DNA from: Bacillus sp. FJAT-49736
GTDB lineage: Bacteria; Bacillota; Bacilli; Bacillales; Bacillaceae_C
Direction of reading: 5' to 3'
NCBI RefSeq assembly: GCF_018343615.1
Contig: NZ_JAGYPI010000001.1
Span: 124,001 to 188,000 of the forward strand
Length of the DNA: 64,000 nucleotides
Shown: positions 42,821 through 50,577 of the stretch, piece by piece
How the letters are laid out: each line of letters starts with the position of its first letter
Position numbering within the stretch: position 1 is the first letter of the stretch
Program-made: the position numbers and the translations under genes
The notes under the pieces: model-generated
The model's database searches: none
Told to the model about the DNA's origin: nothing
The model's input: only the letters and a program-made list of their open reading frames with translations

Positions 42821-43039
42821 TTAAAAGTAAGATTCAGGTTTGGCGACACTTCCTTTCATGAAATCTCCGATTTAACAGAACAAAAACAAGAGAAAATAAA
42901 AAACATCTTTTTGCATTGGGAGAAAAAAATGAGACTCCAATCCGCAATCCATTCCTTAAATCAGGAGTTAAGCTTAGACTCCAGCAAAGTGGTAAAAGTC
43001 TCGGTGGGAACAAAAGAGAGTCCAACCATTAATGGTTAG
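42812..43039 (+). CDS. Small protein between the recombinase genes, possible directionality factor
   Basis: 75 residues, ATG with GAGGAGGG upstream, followed by a strong terminator. The sequence is charged and partly helical (H-E-I-S-D-L-T-E-Q-K-Q-E-K-I-K-N-I-F), with no known domain. It is divergent from recombinase 1. Size and placement resemble recombination directionality factors of serine integrases such as SprB, but no similarity is claimed; this is inference from context. Confidence 0.55.
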   Translation: MDNLKVRFRFGDTSFHEISDLTEQKQEKIKNIFLHWEKKMRLQSAIHSLNQELSLDSSKVVKVSVGTKESPTING

Positions 43040-43055
43040 ACTCTCCATTTTTTTT
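43016..43055 (+). terminator. Terminator after the 42812 gene
   Basis: GAGAGTC pairs with GACTCTC, with inner AACCATT/AATGGTT, followed by eight T. The stem begins inside the last codons of the gene. Confidence 0.85.
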
Positions 43056-43133
43056 GTATCGTATTCACAATTATAAACAGTGTGTTTACCAAAATGAATA
43101 AAATGTAATATTTTGGTCATAATAACAATAGAT

Positions 43134-43472
43134 TTACTTTTTATCATTCTTCAAAAGAATCTCCAAGCCTTTTTCAAAAGTCGAAAGGAGGTAATTCGCA
43201 CCTTCAGGATTTCTTAATTCTAACTCATTTAATTTTTTCTTAGCATGACTTATTCTTGTGTCGATTTCGTCGGAGACATCAATTTCAATTGGCAAGAGGT
43301 GAAGTTCAGCTTGCAGTTTTTCCAAAAGAGACAACTGGATTGTGTCCGTTTTTCCCGTCTCTAAATTGCTGAGGTATCCAGGCGATACATCCAACTTTTC
43401 AGCGAATGCATTCAAACTGATTCCTTTGCTGGTACGTAAAGAGCGTATTCGTTGACCGATATTTTGAAGCAT
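43134..43472 (-). CDS. XRE-family transcriptional regulator
   Basis: 112 residues from ATG 43472, which has GGGGGAA upstream; the frame is open to 43487 without a site. N-terminal Cro/C1-type helix-turn-helix: I-G-Q-R-I-R-S-L-R, G-I-S-L-N-A-F-A-E-K-L, S-P-G-Y-L-S-N-L-E-T-G-K. The C-terminal part is helical. Divergent from the tandem recombinase operon and probably its repressor; a pair of TTTGTCCT boxes 20 bp apart lies between. Confidence 0.8.
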   Translation of the reverse strand: MLQNIGQRIRSLRTSKGISLNAFAEKLDVSPGYLSNLETGKTDTIQLSLLEKLQAELHLLPIEIDVSDEIDTRISHAKKKLNELELRNPEGANYLLSTFEKGLEILLKNDKK

Positions 43473-43524
43473 GCTGTTCCCCCACATCTTTATTGGTTTC
43501 TTTACTTTTATATGAAGTTGAATT

Positions 43525-43552
43525 TTTGTCCTATGAATGTGTTATTTGTCCT
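43525..43552. promoter_or_regulatory. Direct repeats, candidate operator of the XRE regulator
   Basis: TTTGTCCT occurs at 43525-43532 and 43545-43552, start-to-start exactly 20 bp (two helical turns), in the spacer between the XRE gene and the recombinase operon. Confidence 0.4.
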
Positions 43553-43653
43553 TATTTCTATATTTCAGGTTGAAATTCCTTCTAATTTTCTCTAAATGAA
43601 AAACTTAGTCCCCGATTTAAACTGACAAAAATTTTACTAAAGGAGATTTTAAA

Positions 43654-43806
43654 ATGACCCAAAAAACGCTGAAGACTATTTCTATCAGTTACGTACATGA
43701 TCCTGATGCCGCAAAGAAGTGGGGGAAACTATATTTTGATTTATTGTTAGAGCAAATGAAAAAGGACAAGAATTCAAACGCATGTGAATACAATGGAAAT
43801 GGATAG
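43654..43806 (+). CDS. Small 50-residue protein ahead of the tandem recombinases
   Basis: ATG 43654 follows AGGAGAT at 7 bp, a good site. The peptide starts M-T-Q-K-T-L-K-T-I-S-I-S-Y and contains a W-G-K-L-Y-F-D-L-L-L-E-Q-M helix. Too short for family assignment. It lies 24 bp before recombinase 2 and is presumably co-transcribed. Second candidate directionality or regulatory factor. Confidence 0.55.
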   Translation: MTQKTLKTISISYVHDPDAAKKWGKLYFDLLLEQMKKDKNSNACEYNGNG

Positions 43807-43830
43807 GAGTGAATAGGAGGGGGGAAAACC

Positions 43831-45323
43831 TTGAAAACAGTGGCGTACTACCGAAATTCCATCAGTAAAGAAAAACAAAAGCTATCCATTGAAATGCAAA
43901 AAGATCATGTGAAAAAACTGGCTAGAGCTAAAAATTTACTGATTGATGAGGAGTATTCGGATGATGAGACATCTGCTAGAAAAACAAAACTAACTGAAAG
44001 AGAACAGTTGACTCGTTTATTACATGATATAGAAAAAGGAAAAGTCGAAACCCTGATTGTGTATAGTCGATGCCGACTAGCCCGAAACGTTCATCAGTAT
44101 ATGCAGGTTTACGCTACATTAAAAGATAAAGAAATTGAGGTGCTTTTTGCAGGGGATCATGAATTTCCTATGCTATACACAGAAGAAGGTGAATTGATCG
44201 AACGGATTATGGCAGCCTTTAACCAACATGAAGCAGATAACTTGGTGAAAAAACTTAAAGATGCAAAACGTACGAAGGCAAGAAAAGGACTGCATGCGGT
44301 AGGTCCTGTTTTGGCTATAAACCAGATCCAGATAAAGACGGTGACTGGCTAATCAAAACGGATGAGGCAAAGGTCATTTATGAGGTGTATGAATTATTTC
44401 GAAATGAAGATTTTGACAGTGTAAATCAATTTGTAGAGCAAATAAATGAAAGGGGATATAGATATAGAGACAATAAAGATTGGACTTACGGGAATGTCCG
44501 AAATCTCTTGAAAAGCCCGATTTATAGGGGAAGACGAAAATACAAAGACGATGTGGAGGAGATAGACGTTCCTGTCCCTCATTTAAGAATCGTGGAAGAA
44601 CAGCATTGGGAGGAGGTACAAAACAAGTTATTAATGTTTACACGTGGATCATCTGAAGAGGAAGAGGAGGAAGAAATGTTTTTTCTTCTGAAAGGATTGA
44701 TTCAATGTAACGAATGCCAACAGTTATTAAAATCAAAAAAAACAAAAAGGAAGAATAAAAAGATAGGGATTTACCAATGCGAGAAGCATACAAAAATAAA
44801 GTTTGATCGGGAATTGCTTGAAGAAATGATAGTTCAGAAGGCATATGCATTTTTTGATGAAATTTTGTCTCCTGTCTTTAAACAATTTCTAAAGGAAACT
44901 GCTGATAAACAGGCGAAAAACTTTGAAGAAATTGAAAGAAAACTAGAACGTTTGACTGCTGAACTGAAAGCAAAAATAGGAAATGAATATGATTCGATTA
45001 TTAATGTAAAGGATGCATCAGAATTATCGAATGAGATTAAAGAGCTTCTTGAAGAACTGGAATACATCTCAGAGAGACAAGAACGCTTCAAAGACAAATG
45101 GTTTGACTCCGCGGAAACACTTAAAGAATTGAATGAATTTCATGAGGAATTTTCAGATTCCATTCAAATCATTCAACCTGATATGCGGAAGGATCTGATA
45201 CAGGATTTACTGAAAGATATTATTCAAGGAATCTATGCCCATAGCGAATCGGAAATAACAGTGATTATGAAACATCCACATATTGAAGGAGTAGGAGGGC
45301 GAGAGGTTATTGAGCTTAAGTAA
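43831..45323 (+). pseudogene. Large serine recombinase 2, frameshifted
   Basis: Two consecutive frames encode one recombinase. 43831-44352 gives the resolvase domain (catalytic S10 in Y-Y-R-N-S-I-S; R-C-R-L-A-R-N). The second frame, usable from 44307, continues with C-F-G-Y-K-P-D-P-D-K-D-G-D-W and the recombinase domain, a zinc ribbon (C-N-E-C, then Y-Q-C) and a coiled coil. Joining the frames at 44304-44307 restores the G-x-x-F-G-Y linker expected between the domains; one base appears to be missing. It is therefore disrupted, or a sequencing error, or less likely a programmed shift. TTG start, GGAGGGG upstream. Confidence 0.8.
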
Positions 45324-46902
45324 TATCATTCAACCTAATATGAAAGCAGTTTTTTATGGAAGACATTCGACCGATAAACAAAATATGGATACGCAGCTCA
45401 GAAGTGCTTATGATTTTGCTGAGAAATATCAATGTGAAATTATCAAGGAATATCTGGATGAAGCTGTTTCATCAAGAAAAAAGGAACGAAGGCAACTTGA
45501 AACATTACTGAAAGATGCCCATGAGAAAAAATTTGATTTTATTATTATCTACGCCCATTCCCGACTTGCACGTATTCCTGAAGAACACGACGTTCTTCGG
45601 ATAGCCATGAGCGCATTAGGTATTCATATTGTAGAAAGCAGTTCGGAAACCCTATACAATTACGGAGATATTGTTTATTCATCTATTAAAGATGCTTTAG
45701 CAAAGTATGAACTTGATAAACTAAGAAAGGTAACGAAAGATGCTATATCCACCTTATTAGGACAAGGATTGTGGACAGGAGGGAGAGCTCCATTCGGGTA
45801 TAAGTATCATAAAAAATTAAGAAAAACGGGAAAAAGGGATAACACTGCTGAGATTATGGAATTCACAAAAAGTGTAGATATATCCGAGGAAGTATCCAAT
45901 GCCATCCAAAATGGTCGTTTTGAGCGTATTGAAGATGAATTGATTTTGGTGGACGATATATTTTCCTTTTACAAACAAGGATATGGTTTTCGCCAAATAG
46001 CAGAAATGATGCCAAAGGCAAGTCACCGCGGAAAGGATTGGAATCATGATTTGGTCAAACAAGTCATAATCAATCCATTTTACGCGGGATATATTGCCAT
46101 TCGTAAACGAAAAACCAACGCTAAAAATACCCTCAACAAACGGGATGATTGGAAAATGAACAAATGTCCTCTCATTGATCCTGTGATCACTTTTAGTGAA
46201 TGGGAAGAGTGTTTCCAATTATATGAAAAAAGAAAAGAAAAGGCACTTCCACCCAATTATTTTAAGACTAGCTTTTTAGTAAATAACCTTTTATACTGTG
46301 AAGCTTGCAAACAATTTTTCAAGGGAAAAGATCAAAGATCTAAGGGATATGGTTGTCTGGTTTATGTATGTTCCTGTAAAAAAGAAAAAGGAAAAAGAAG
46401 AATTAAAGCTGACGATATTCATCTTGAGGTCATACAAAAAATGTTTCAATTACAAAAAAAAAGCAACCAGGAAATAACTGACATTATTAAAGAGAAGATC
46501 CGTGTAGAATGTGAAAATTTAGAAGAGAAAATGAAGGTAATTTCCAAAGCTTTGGAGAGGGAAGAACTAAAGCTTTTTACAATCAATGCTAAAATTCAAA
46601 AATTATTTTTGACTAATGGAGATGAAACACTGATTAAAATTTTATCCATTGGGAAAGAAGCACTGACCAACTCCATAGGAGAAAAATCAAACCAAATAAC
46701 TGAATTACAAAAAACAGCACAGTTGTTACGGGATATTGATGGAGACCCTCGATATATAGATGAAAAAATTATGGATTTTAATCAGTTTATAAGCCTACCA
46801 GATATTCGATTAAGGCGTATGTACTTATACTTTATTGAAAGTATAAGTGTAGATGCATTTGGAAACTTAAAATTTACTTTTCGTATGAATTTGGAAAAAT
46901 AA
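45310..46902 (+). CDS. Large serine recombinase 3
   Basis: 530 residues, TTG start overlapping the recombinase 2 stop by 14 bp. Catalytic S20 in F-Y-G-R-H-S-T-D-K-Q, then S-R-L-A-R-I-P, a recombinase domain (A-P-F-G-Y-K, Y-K-Q-G-Y-G-F-R-Q-I-A-E), a cysteine-containing zinc region (C-E-A-C-K) and a C-terminal coiled coil. The overlapping pair of divergent recombinases is reminiscent of ccrA/ccrB in SCC elements. Terminator follows. Confidence 0.88.
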   Translation: MSLSNIIQPNMKAVFYGRHSTDKQNMDTQLRSAYDFAEKYQCEIIKEYLDEAVSSRKKERRQLETLLKDAHEKKFDFIIIYAHSRLARIPEEHDVLRIAMSALGIHIVESSSETLYNYGDIVYSSIKDALAKYELDKLRKVTKDAISTLLGQGLWTGGRAPFGYKYHKKLRKTGKRDNTAEIMEFTKSVDISEEVSNAIQNGRFERIEDELILVDDIFSFYKQGYGFRQIAEMMPKASHRGKDWNHDLVKQVIINPFYAGYIAIRKRKTNAKNTLNKRDDWKMNKCPLIDPVITFSEWEECFQLYEKRKEKALPPNYFKTSFLVNNLLYCEACKQFFKGKDQRSKGYGCLVYVCSCKKEKGKRRIKADDIHLEVIQKMFQLQKKSNQEITDIIKEKIRVECENLEEKMKVISKALEREELKLFTINAKIQKLFLTNGDETLIKILSIGKEALTNSIGEKSNQITELQKTAQLLRDIDGDPRYIDEKIMDFNQFISLPDIRLRRMYLYFIESISVDAFGNLKFTFRMNLEK

Positions 46903-46936
46903 AAACTAGACCAATAGATTTCGGTCTAGTTTTTTC
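46901..46936 (+). terminator. Terminator after the tandem recombinases
   Basis: AAAACTAGACC pairs with GGTCTAGTTTT followed by T-run. Confidence 0.85.
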
Positions 46937-47811
46937 TTTGAGAATAATTATAGGATTACATAATTAAATTATTTTTGACTGAAAAAAATAAAATATTGAA
47001 ATGAAATTTATTATTTCTCGGTTATTTGGTTAATTTTTTATTTGCTTCTCGGTTTTTGTATAGGGTATCGATCGATACCCTAAGCAAAAACCGAGAGGGA
47101 GAAGGCTGATATACCGCCGTTAAAGGGTTTTCTAAAATTTGTAATATGCTAAAAAATGGTATATCGGTTCTTAGGTTACTTTTGTAAATTTACCTCGGTT
47201 ATTTGAACATAGTAATTTTACTTGAATAATCATACTCATGTAAATTTATCTTTAAATTGTTATAAAAGTAATATTATATTTATAAATTTACTTTAGTAAT
47301 TATATGAAGGTAAAAACACTTTCCTACTTATATTTTCAAACTTCTATTTTGGTAGAATATCGGCACCAATTACTAAATTGGTGATTTTCTCAGGTAATGA
47401 ATGATAACAGAAATACGGCTCGTTAACAGTTCCATAAACTGCGGTAAAATGTCACTTTCTTTTTTTACGGTGATTGACTTCCTATCGCTTTGAAGACGGT
47501 TATGATTTTCATTTCACTCTTCACTGCCATTTTTGAGATTTTCCTCAACTATCCCTTTGCCGAAAAAACTTAGTCACGTAAAGGGATTGTCCCATATGTA
47601 TCAGGCTTTCCCAACTCTTTTTAGTAAAAGAATTTTATTCTTCGAATACTTGGTTGGGTAATGGGATAGTAATGATTCGTAAAAACAGATAATTATTCTA
47701 GTAATTTTACAATAATAAAAAAAAGACCTATGCGGGTACTTTTTAATGTAAAATAATAGGTGGTAAATAACTATTTAACTTATAAATTAAAATGGTTTTA
47801 GGAGGATAAAA
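46937..47811. other. Long intergenic region rich in inverted repeats, before the type I RM operon
   Basis: About 875 bp without a credible ORF. It holds the palindrome described separately, CTCGGTTATTTG copies at 47017-47028 and 47194-47205, and hairpins CACCAATT/AATTGGTG (47364-47383) and ATCCCTTT/AAAGGGAT (47551-47587). ACCTAT/ATAGGT arms at 47726-47761 lie just before hsdM. The last ~60 bp lead to the AGGAGG site of hsdM. The density of symmetrical motifs suggests regulatory or replication/recombination function. Confidence 0.5.
47048..47095. repeat. 48-bp interrupted palindrome
   Basis: CTCGGTTTTTG (47048-47058) and CAAAAACCGAG (47085-47095) flank a perfect palindrome at 47061-47082 whose centre is GGGTATCGATCGATACCC; only a 2-bp mismatch on each side breaks the symmetry. 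It is followed by no T-run and is therefore not a terminator. The arm motif CTCGGTT-TTTG recurs twice nearby. Confidence 0.8.
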
Positions 47812-49341
47812 ATGACAGAACAAGTAACACAACAACAAATTAACTCCGTGCTCTGGCAAGCTGCTGATACATTTAGAGGAAAAATTGATTCAAGTACATA
47901 TAAGGATTATATCCTTACGATGTTGTTTATCAAATATTTAAGCGATGCATACAAAGAACGTGTAGAAGAATATACAAAACGTTACGATGGTGATGAACAG
48001 CGTATTAAACGTGCTTTATCTAGAGAAAGGTTCGTTTTAGATGAGTATTCTACATTTGATTATTTGTATAGCAAACGAAATGATACTGAAATTGGTGAAA
48101 TTATAAACAAGGCATTGGAACGTCTGGAAAATGAAAATACAGGGAAACTGCGTGGTGTATTTCGTAATATTGACTTTAATAGCGAGGCAACTCTTGGAAG
48201 AGCAAAAGAACGAAATGCTATGCTTCGTTCATTGTTAGAGGATTTTAATAAACTAACATTAAAACCGTCAGTTGTTGGAAGTGAAGATATTATTGGTGAT
48301 GCATATCAATATATGATTGAACAATTTGCATCGGATGCAGGAAAAAAGGGTGGTGAATTCTATACTCCTACAATGGCATCGGAATTATTAGCCCGTCTTG
48401 TAAAACCAAAAGAAAATGACCGAATATATGATCCAACGTGTGGTTCAGGTTCTCTGCTTATTAGAGTAGCAAACCAAGTGCCTAATAAGAAAGTTGCAGT
48501 TTATGGACAAGAAAGAAACGGAGCAACTCACTCATTAGCTCTTATGAATATGTACCTACATGGTATAGATGACGCAAAGATTGAATGGGGAGATACTTTA
48601 GCTAACCCATTACATCTTGAAGATGGAAAGTTAATGAAATTCCAAGCTATTGTAGCTAATCCTCCTTTCTCCCTAGATAAGTGGGCAATGGGCTTTGCTG
48701 GAGAAGGTAATAATGATAGCAAGTTTAAAATGGAATCGAGCCTTGATCCGCATAGAAGGTTTGACTGGGGGGTACCGCCAGGTTCAAAAGGCGATTATGC
48801 ATTTGTTCAACATATGCTCTATTCTTTAGCAGAAAACGGTAGTATGGCAACAATTCTTCCAAATGGTGTTTTATTCCGAGGAGCAAGTGAAGGGAAGATT
48901 CGTAAGCAGATCATTGAAATGAACTTATTAGACTGTGTTATTGGCTTACCAGCGGGACTTTTCTTTGGAACAGGAATTCCTGCATGTATCATGGTTTTTA
49001 AGAAAGGGCGAAAACGTAAGGATGTCCTCTTTATAGATGCTTCAGGGGAAGAAAATTATGAAAAGGGTAAAAACCAAAATAAACTAAGAGAAGAAGATAT
49101 AGAAAAGATTATTAAAACATATGAAAAATTCGAAGTGATTGAAAAATACTCTTATGTGGCGAATATAGATGAAATTAAGGATAACGACTTTAATCTTAAC
49201 ATTCCTAGATATGTAGATACATTTGAGGAAGAAGAGCAAGTCAATATGGAACAGGTAAAAGAAAAGATTATTGATATAAAACAAGAGCTTCAAGAAATAG
49301 AATCACAGATGGAAAAGTATTTAAAAGAGCTAGGATTGTAG
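47812..49341 (+). CDS. hsdM: Type I restriction-modification system, methyltransferase subunit
   Basis: 509-residue HsdM. N-terminal helical domain; SAM-binding motif D207-P-T-C-G-S-G-S-L; catalytic N283-P-P-F of N6-adenine methyltransferases. It methylates adenine in the target set by HsdS and is also required for restriction. ATG with AGGAGG at 47800-47805. First gene of hsdM-hsdS-hsdR-metallopeptidase, stop adjacent to hsdS. Confidence 0.93.
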   Translation: MTEQVTQQQINSVLWQAADTFRGKIDSSTYKDYILTMLFIKYLSDAYKERVEEYTKRYDGDEQRIKRALSRERFVLDEYSTFDYLYSKRNDTEIGEIINKALERLENENTGKLRGVFRNIDFNSEATLGRAKERNAMLRSLLEDFNKLTLKPSVVGSEDIIGDAYQYMIEQFASDAGKKGGEFYTPTMASELLARLVKPKENDRIYDPTCGSGSLLIRVANQVPNKKVAVYGQERNGATHSLALMNMYLHGIDDAKIEWGDTLANPLHLEDGKLMKFQAIVANPPFSLDKWAMGFAGEGNNDSKFKMESSLDPHRRFDWGVPPGSKGDYAFVQHMLYSLAENGSMATILPNGVLFRGASEGKIRKQIIEMNLLDCVIGLPAGLFFGTGIPACIMVFKKGRKRKDVLFIDASGEENYEKGKNQNKLREEDIEKIIKTYEKFEVIEKYSYVANIDEIKDNDFNLNIPRYVDTFEEEEQVNMEQVKEKIIDIKQELQEIESQMEKYLKELGL

Positions 49342-49350
49342 GTGGTTACA

Positions 49351-50538
49351 ATGAATAAAGCACTCGGAGAAAAAAAGTCCATTGTAAAAGAAGTTCCTGA
49401 AAATTGGGAAATCAAATTAGTAGGTGAAATAGCCAATATTTCAACAGGCAAAAAAGACACAATTAATAAAGTGACAAATGGTAAATACCCTTTTTTTGTT
49501 AGGTCCCAAACAATTGAACGAATAAATAGTTATTCATTTGATGGTGAAGCAGTTTTAACCGCTGGAGATGGAGTTGGTGTAGGAAAAGTATTCCATTACA
49601 TAAATGGAAAATTTGATTACCACCAAAGAGTTTATAAAATAAGTGACTTTAACGATGTAAATGGACTTTTCTTTTTTTATTTTTTCAAGAGTAATTTCTA
49701 TAAGCAAATTATGAAATATAATGCAAAAACTTCTGTTGATTCTGTAAGGTTGGAAATGATCTCAAAAATGGAAATCGCTATTCCTCCTATTAAAGAACAA
49801 ATAAAAATTGCATCTATTATTAATATTTGGGACAGGGCAATTGAGCTTAAGGAAAAGCTCATAACTCAAAAAAAGGAGCAAAAAAAAGGATTAATTCAAA
49901 AGCTCTTGTCGGGTAAATTAAGATTTACTGGGTTTGTAGAGGAGTGGAACAAGGTACGTTTGGAAAATGTTATTGTAGGAAAAGGTTCTTACGGTATTAA
50001 TGCTCCTTCAACAGATAAAGATTTATCATTACCAACTTATCTGAGAATTACAGACATTAGTGATGATGGATATATAATAAAGGACGGGTTAACATCGGTT
50101 GATCATCCCGATTCTGAGAATTATTACTTGGAGAAAAATGATATAGTCTTTGCACGAACAGGAGCATCAACAGGTAGAGCGTATCTATACGAAGAATCTG
50201 ATGGAAGATTAGTTTATGCGGGATTTTTAATAAAATTTCAAATAGACTCAACAAGGGCAAACCCTAAATTCATTAAATACATTACACAAACAGAGAAATA
50301 TTATAATTGGGTTAAAGTCATGAGTGTAAGAAGTGGTCAGCCAGGTATTAATGCGGAAGAATATAAACAATTACCTATTTTTTTACCTCCTCTTAAAGAA
50401 CAACAAAAGATTGCAGACATATTATCTGATTTGGATAGGAATATTTCATTATTAATAAATGAAGTAGAGGAACTAAATAAGCAAAAGAATGGACTTATGC
50501 AAAAACTTTTAACAGGAAAAGTTCGAGTAAAGGTGTAA
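49351..50538 (+). CDS. hsdS: Type I restriction-modification system, specificity subunit
   Basis: 395 residues with two target-recognition domains (about 20-150 and 205-345). Each is followed by the conserved P-P-(I/L)-K-E-Q-x-K-I-A helix at about 150 and 350 and by a Q-K-L-L-(S/T)-G-K repeat, as in HsdS. ATG 49351 follows AGGTGG; the GTG at 49342 abuts the hsdM stop. Each half recognises one part of a bipartite DNA target; the target cannot be deduced. Both domains appear intact. Confidence 0.9.
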   Translation: MNKALGEKKSIVKEVPENWEIKLVGEIANISTGKKDTINKVTNGKYPFFVRSQTIERINSYSFDGEAVLTAGDGVGVGKVFHYINGKFDYHQRVYKISDFNDVNGLFFFYFFKSNFYKQIMKYNAKTSVDSVRLEMISKMEIAIPPIKEQIKIASIINIWDRAIELKEKLITQKKEQKKGLIQKLLSGKLRFTGFVEEWNKVRLENVIVGKGSYGINAPSTDKDLSLPTYLRITDISDDGYIIKDGLTSVDHPDSENYYLEKNDIVFARTGASTGRAYLYEESDGRLVYAGFLIKFQIDSTRANPKFIKYITQTEKYYNWVKVMSVRSGQPGINAEEYKQLPIFLPPLKEQQKIADILSDLDRNISLLINEVEELNKQKNGLMQKLLTGKVRVKV

Positions 50539-50577
50539 TCCTTACAACTTTTCAGTGTTTGAAACGAAGGTGTGACG

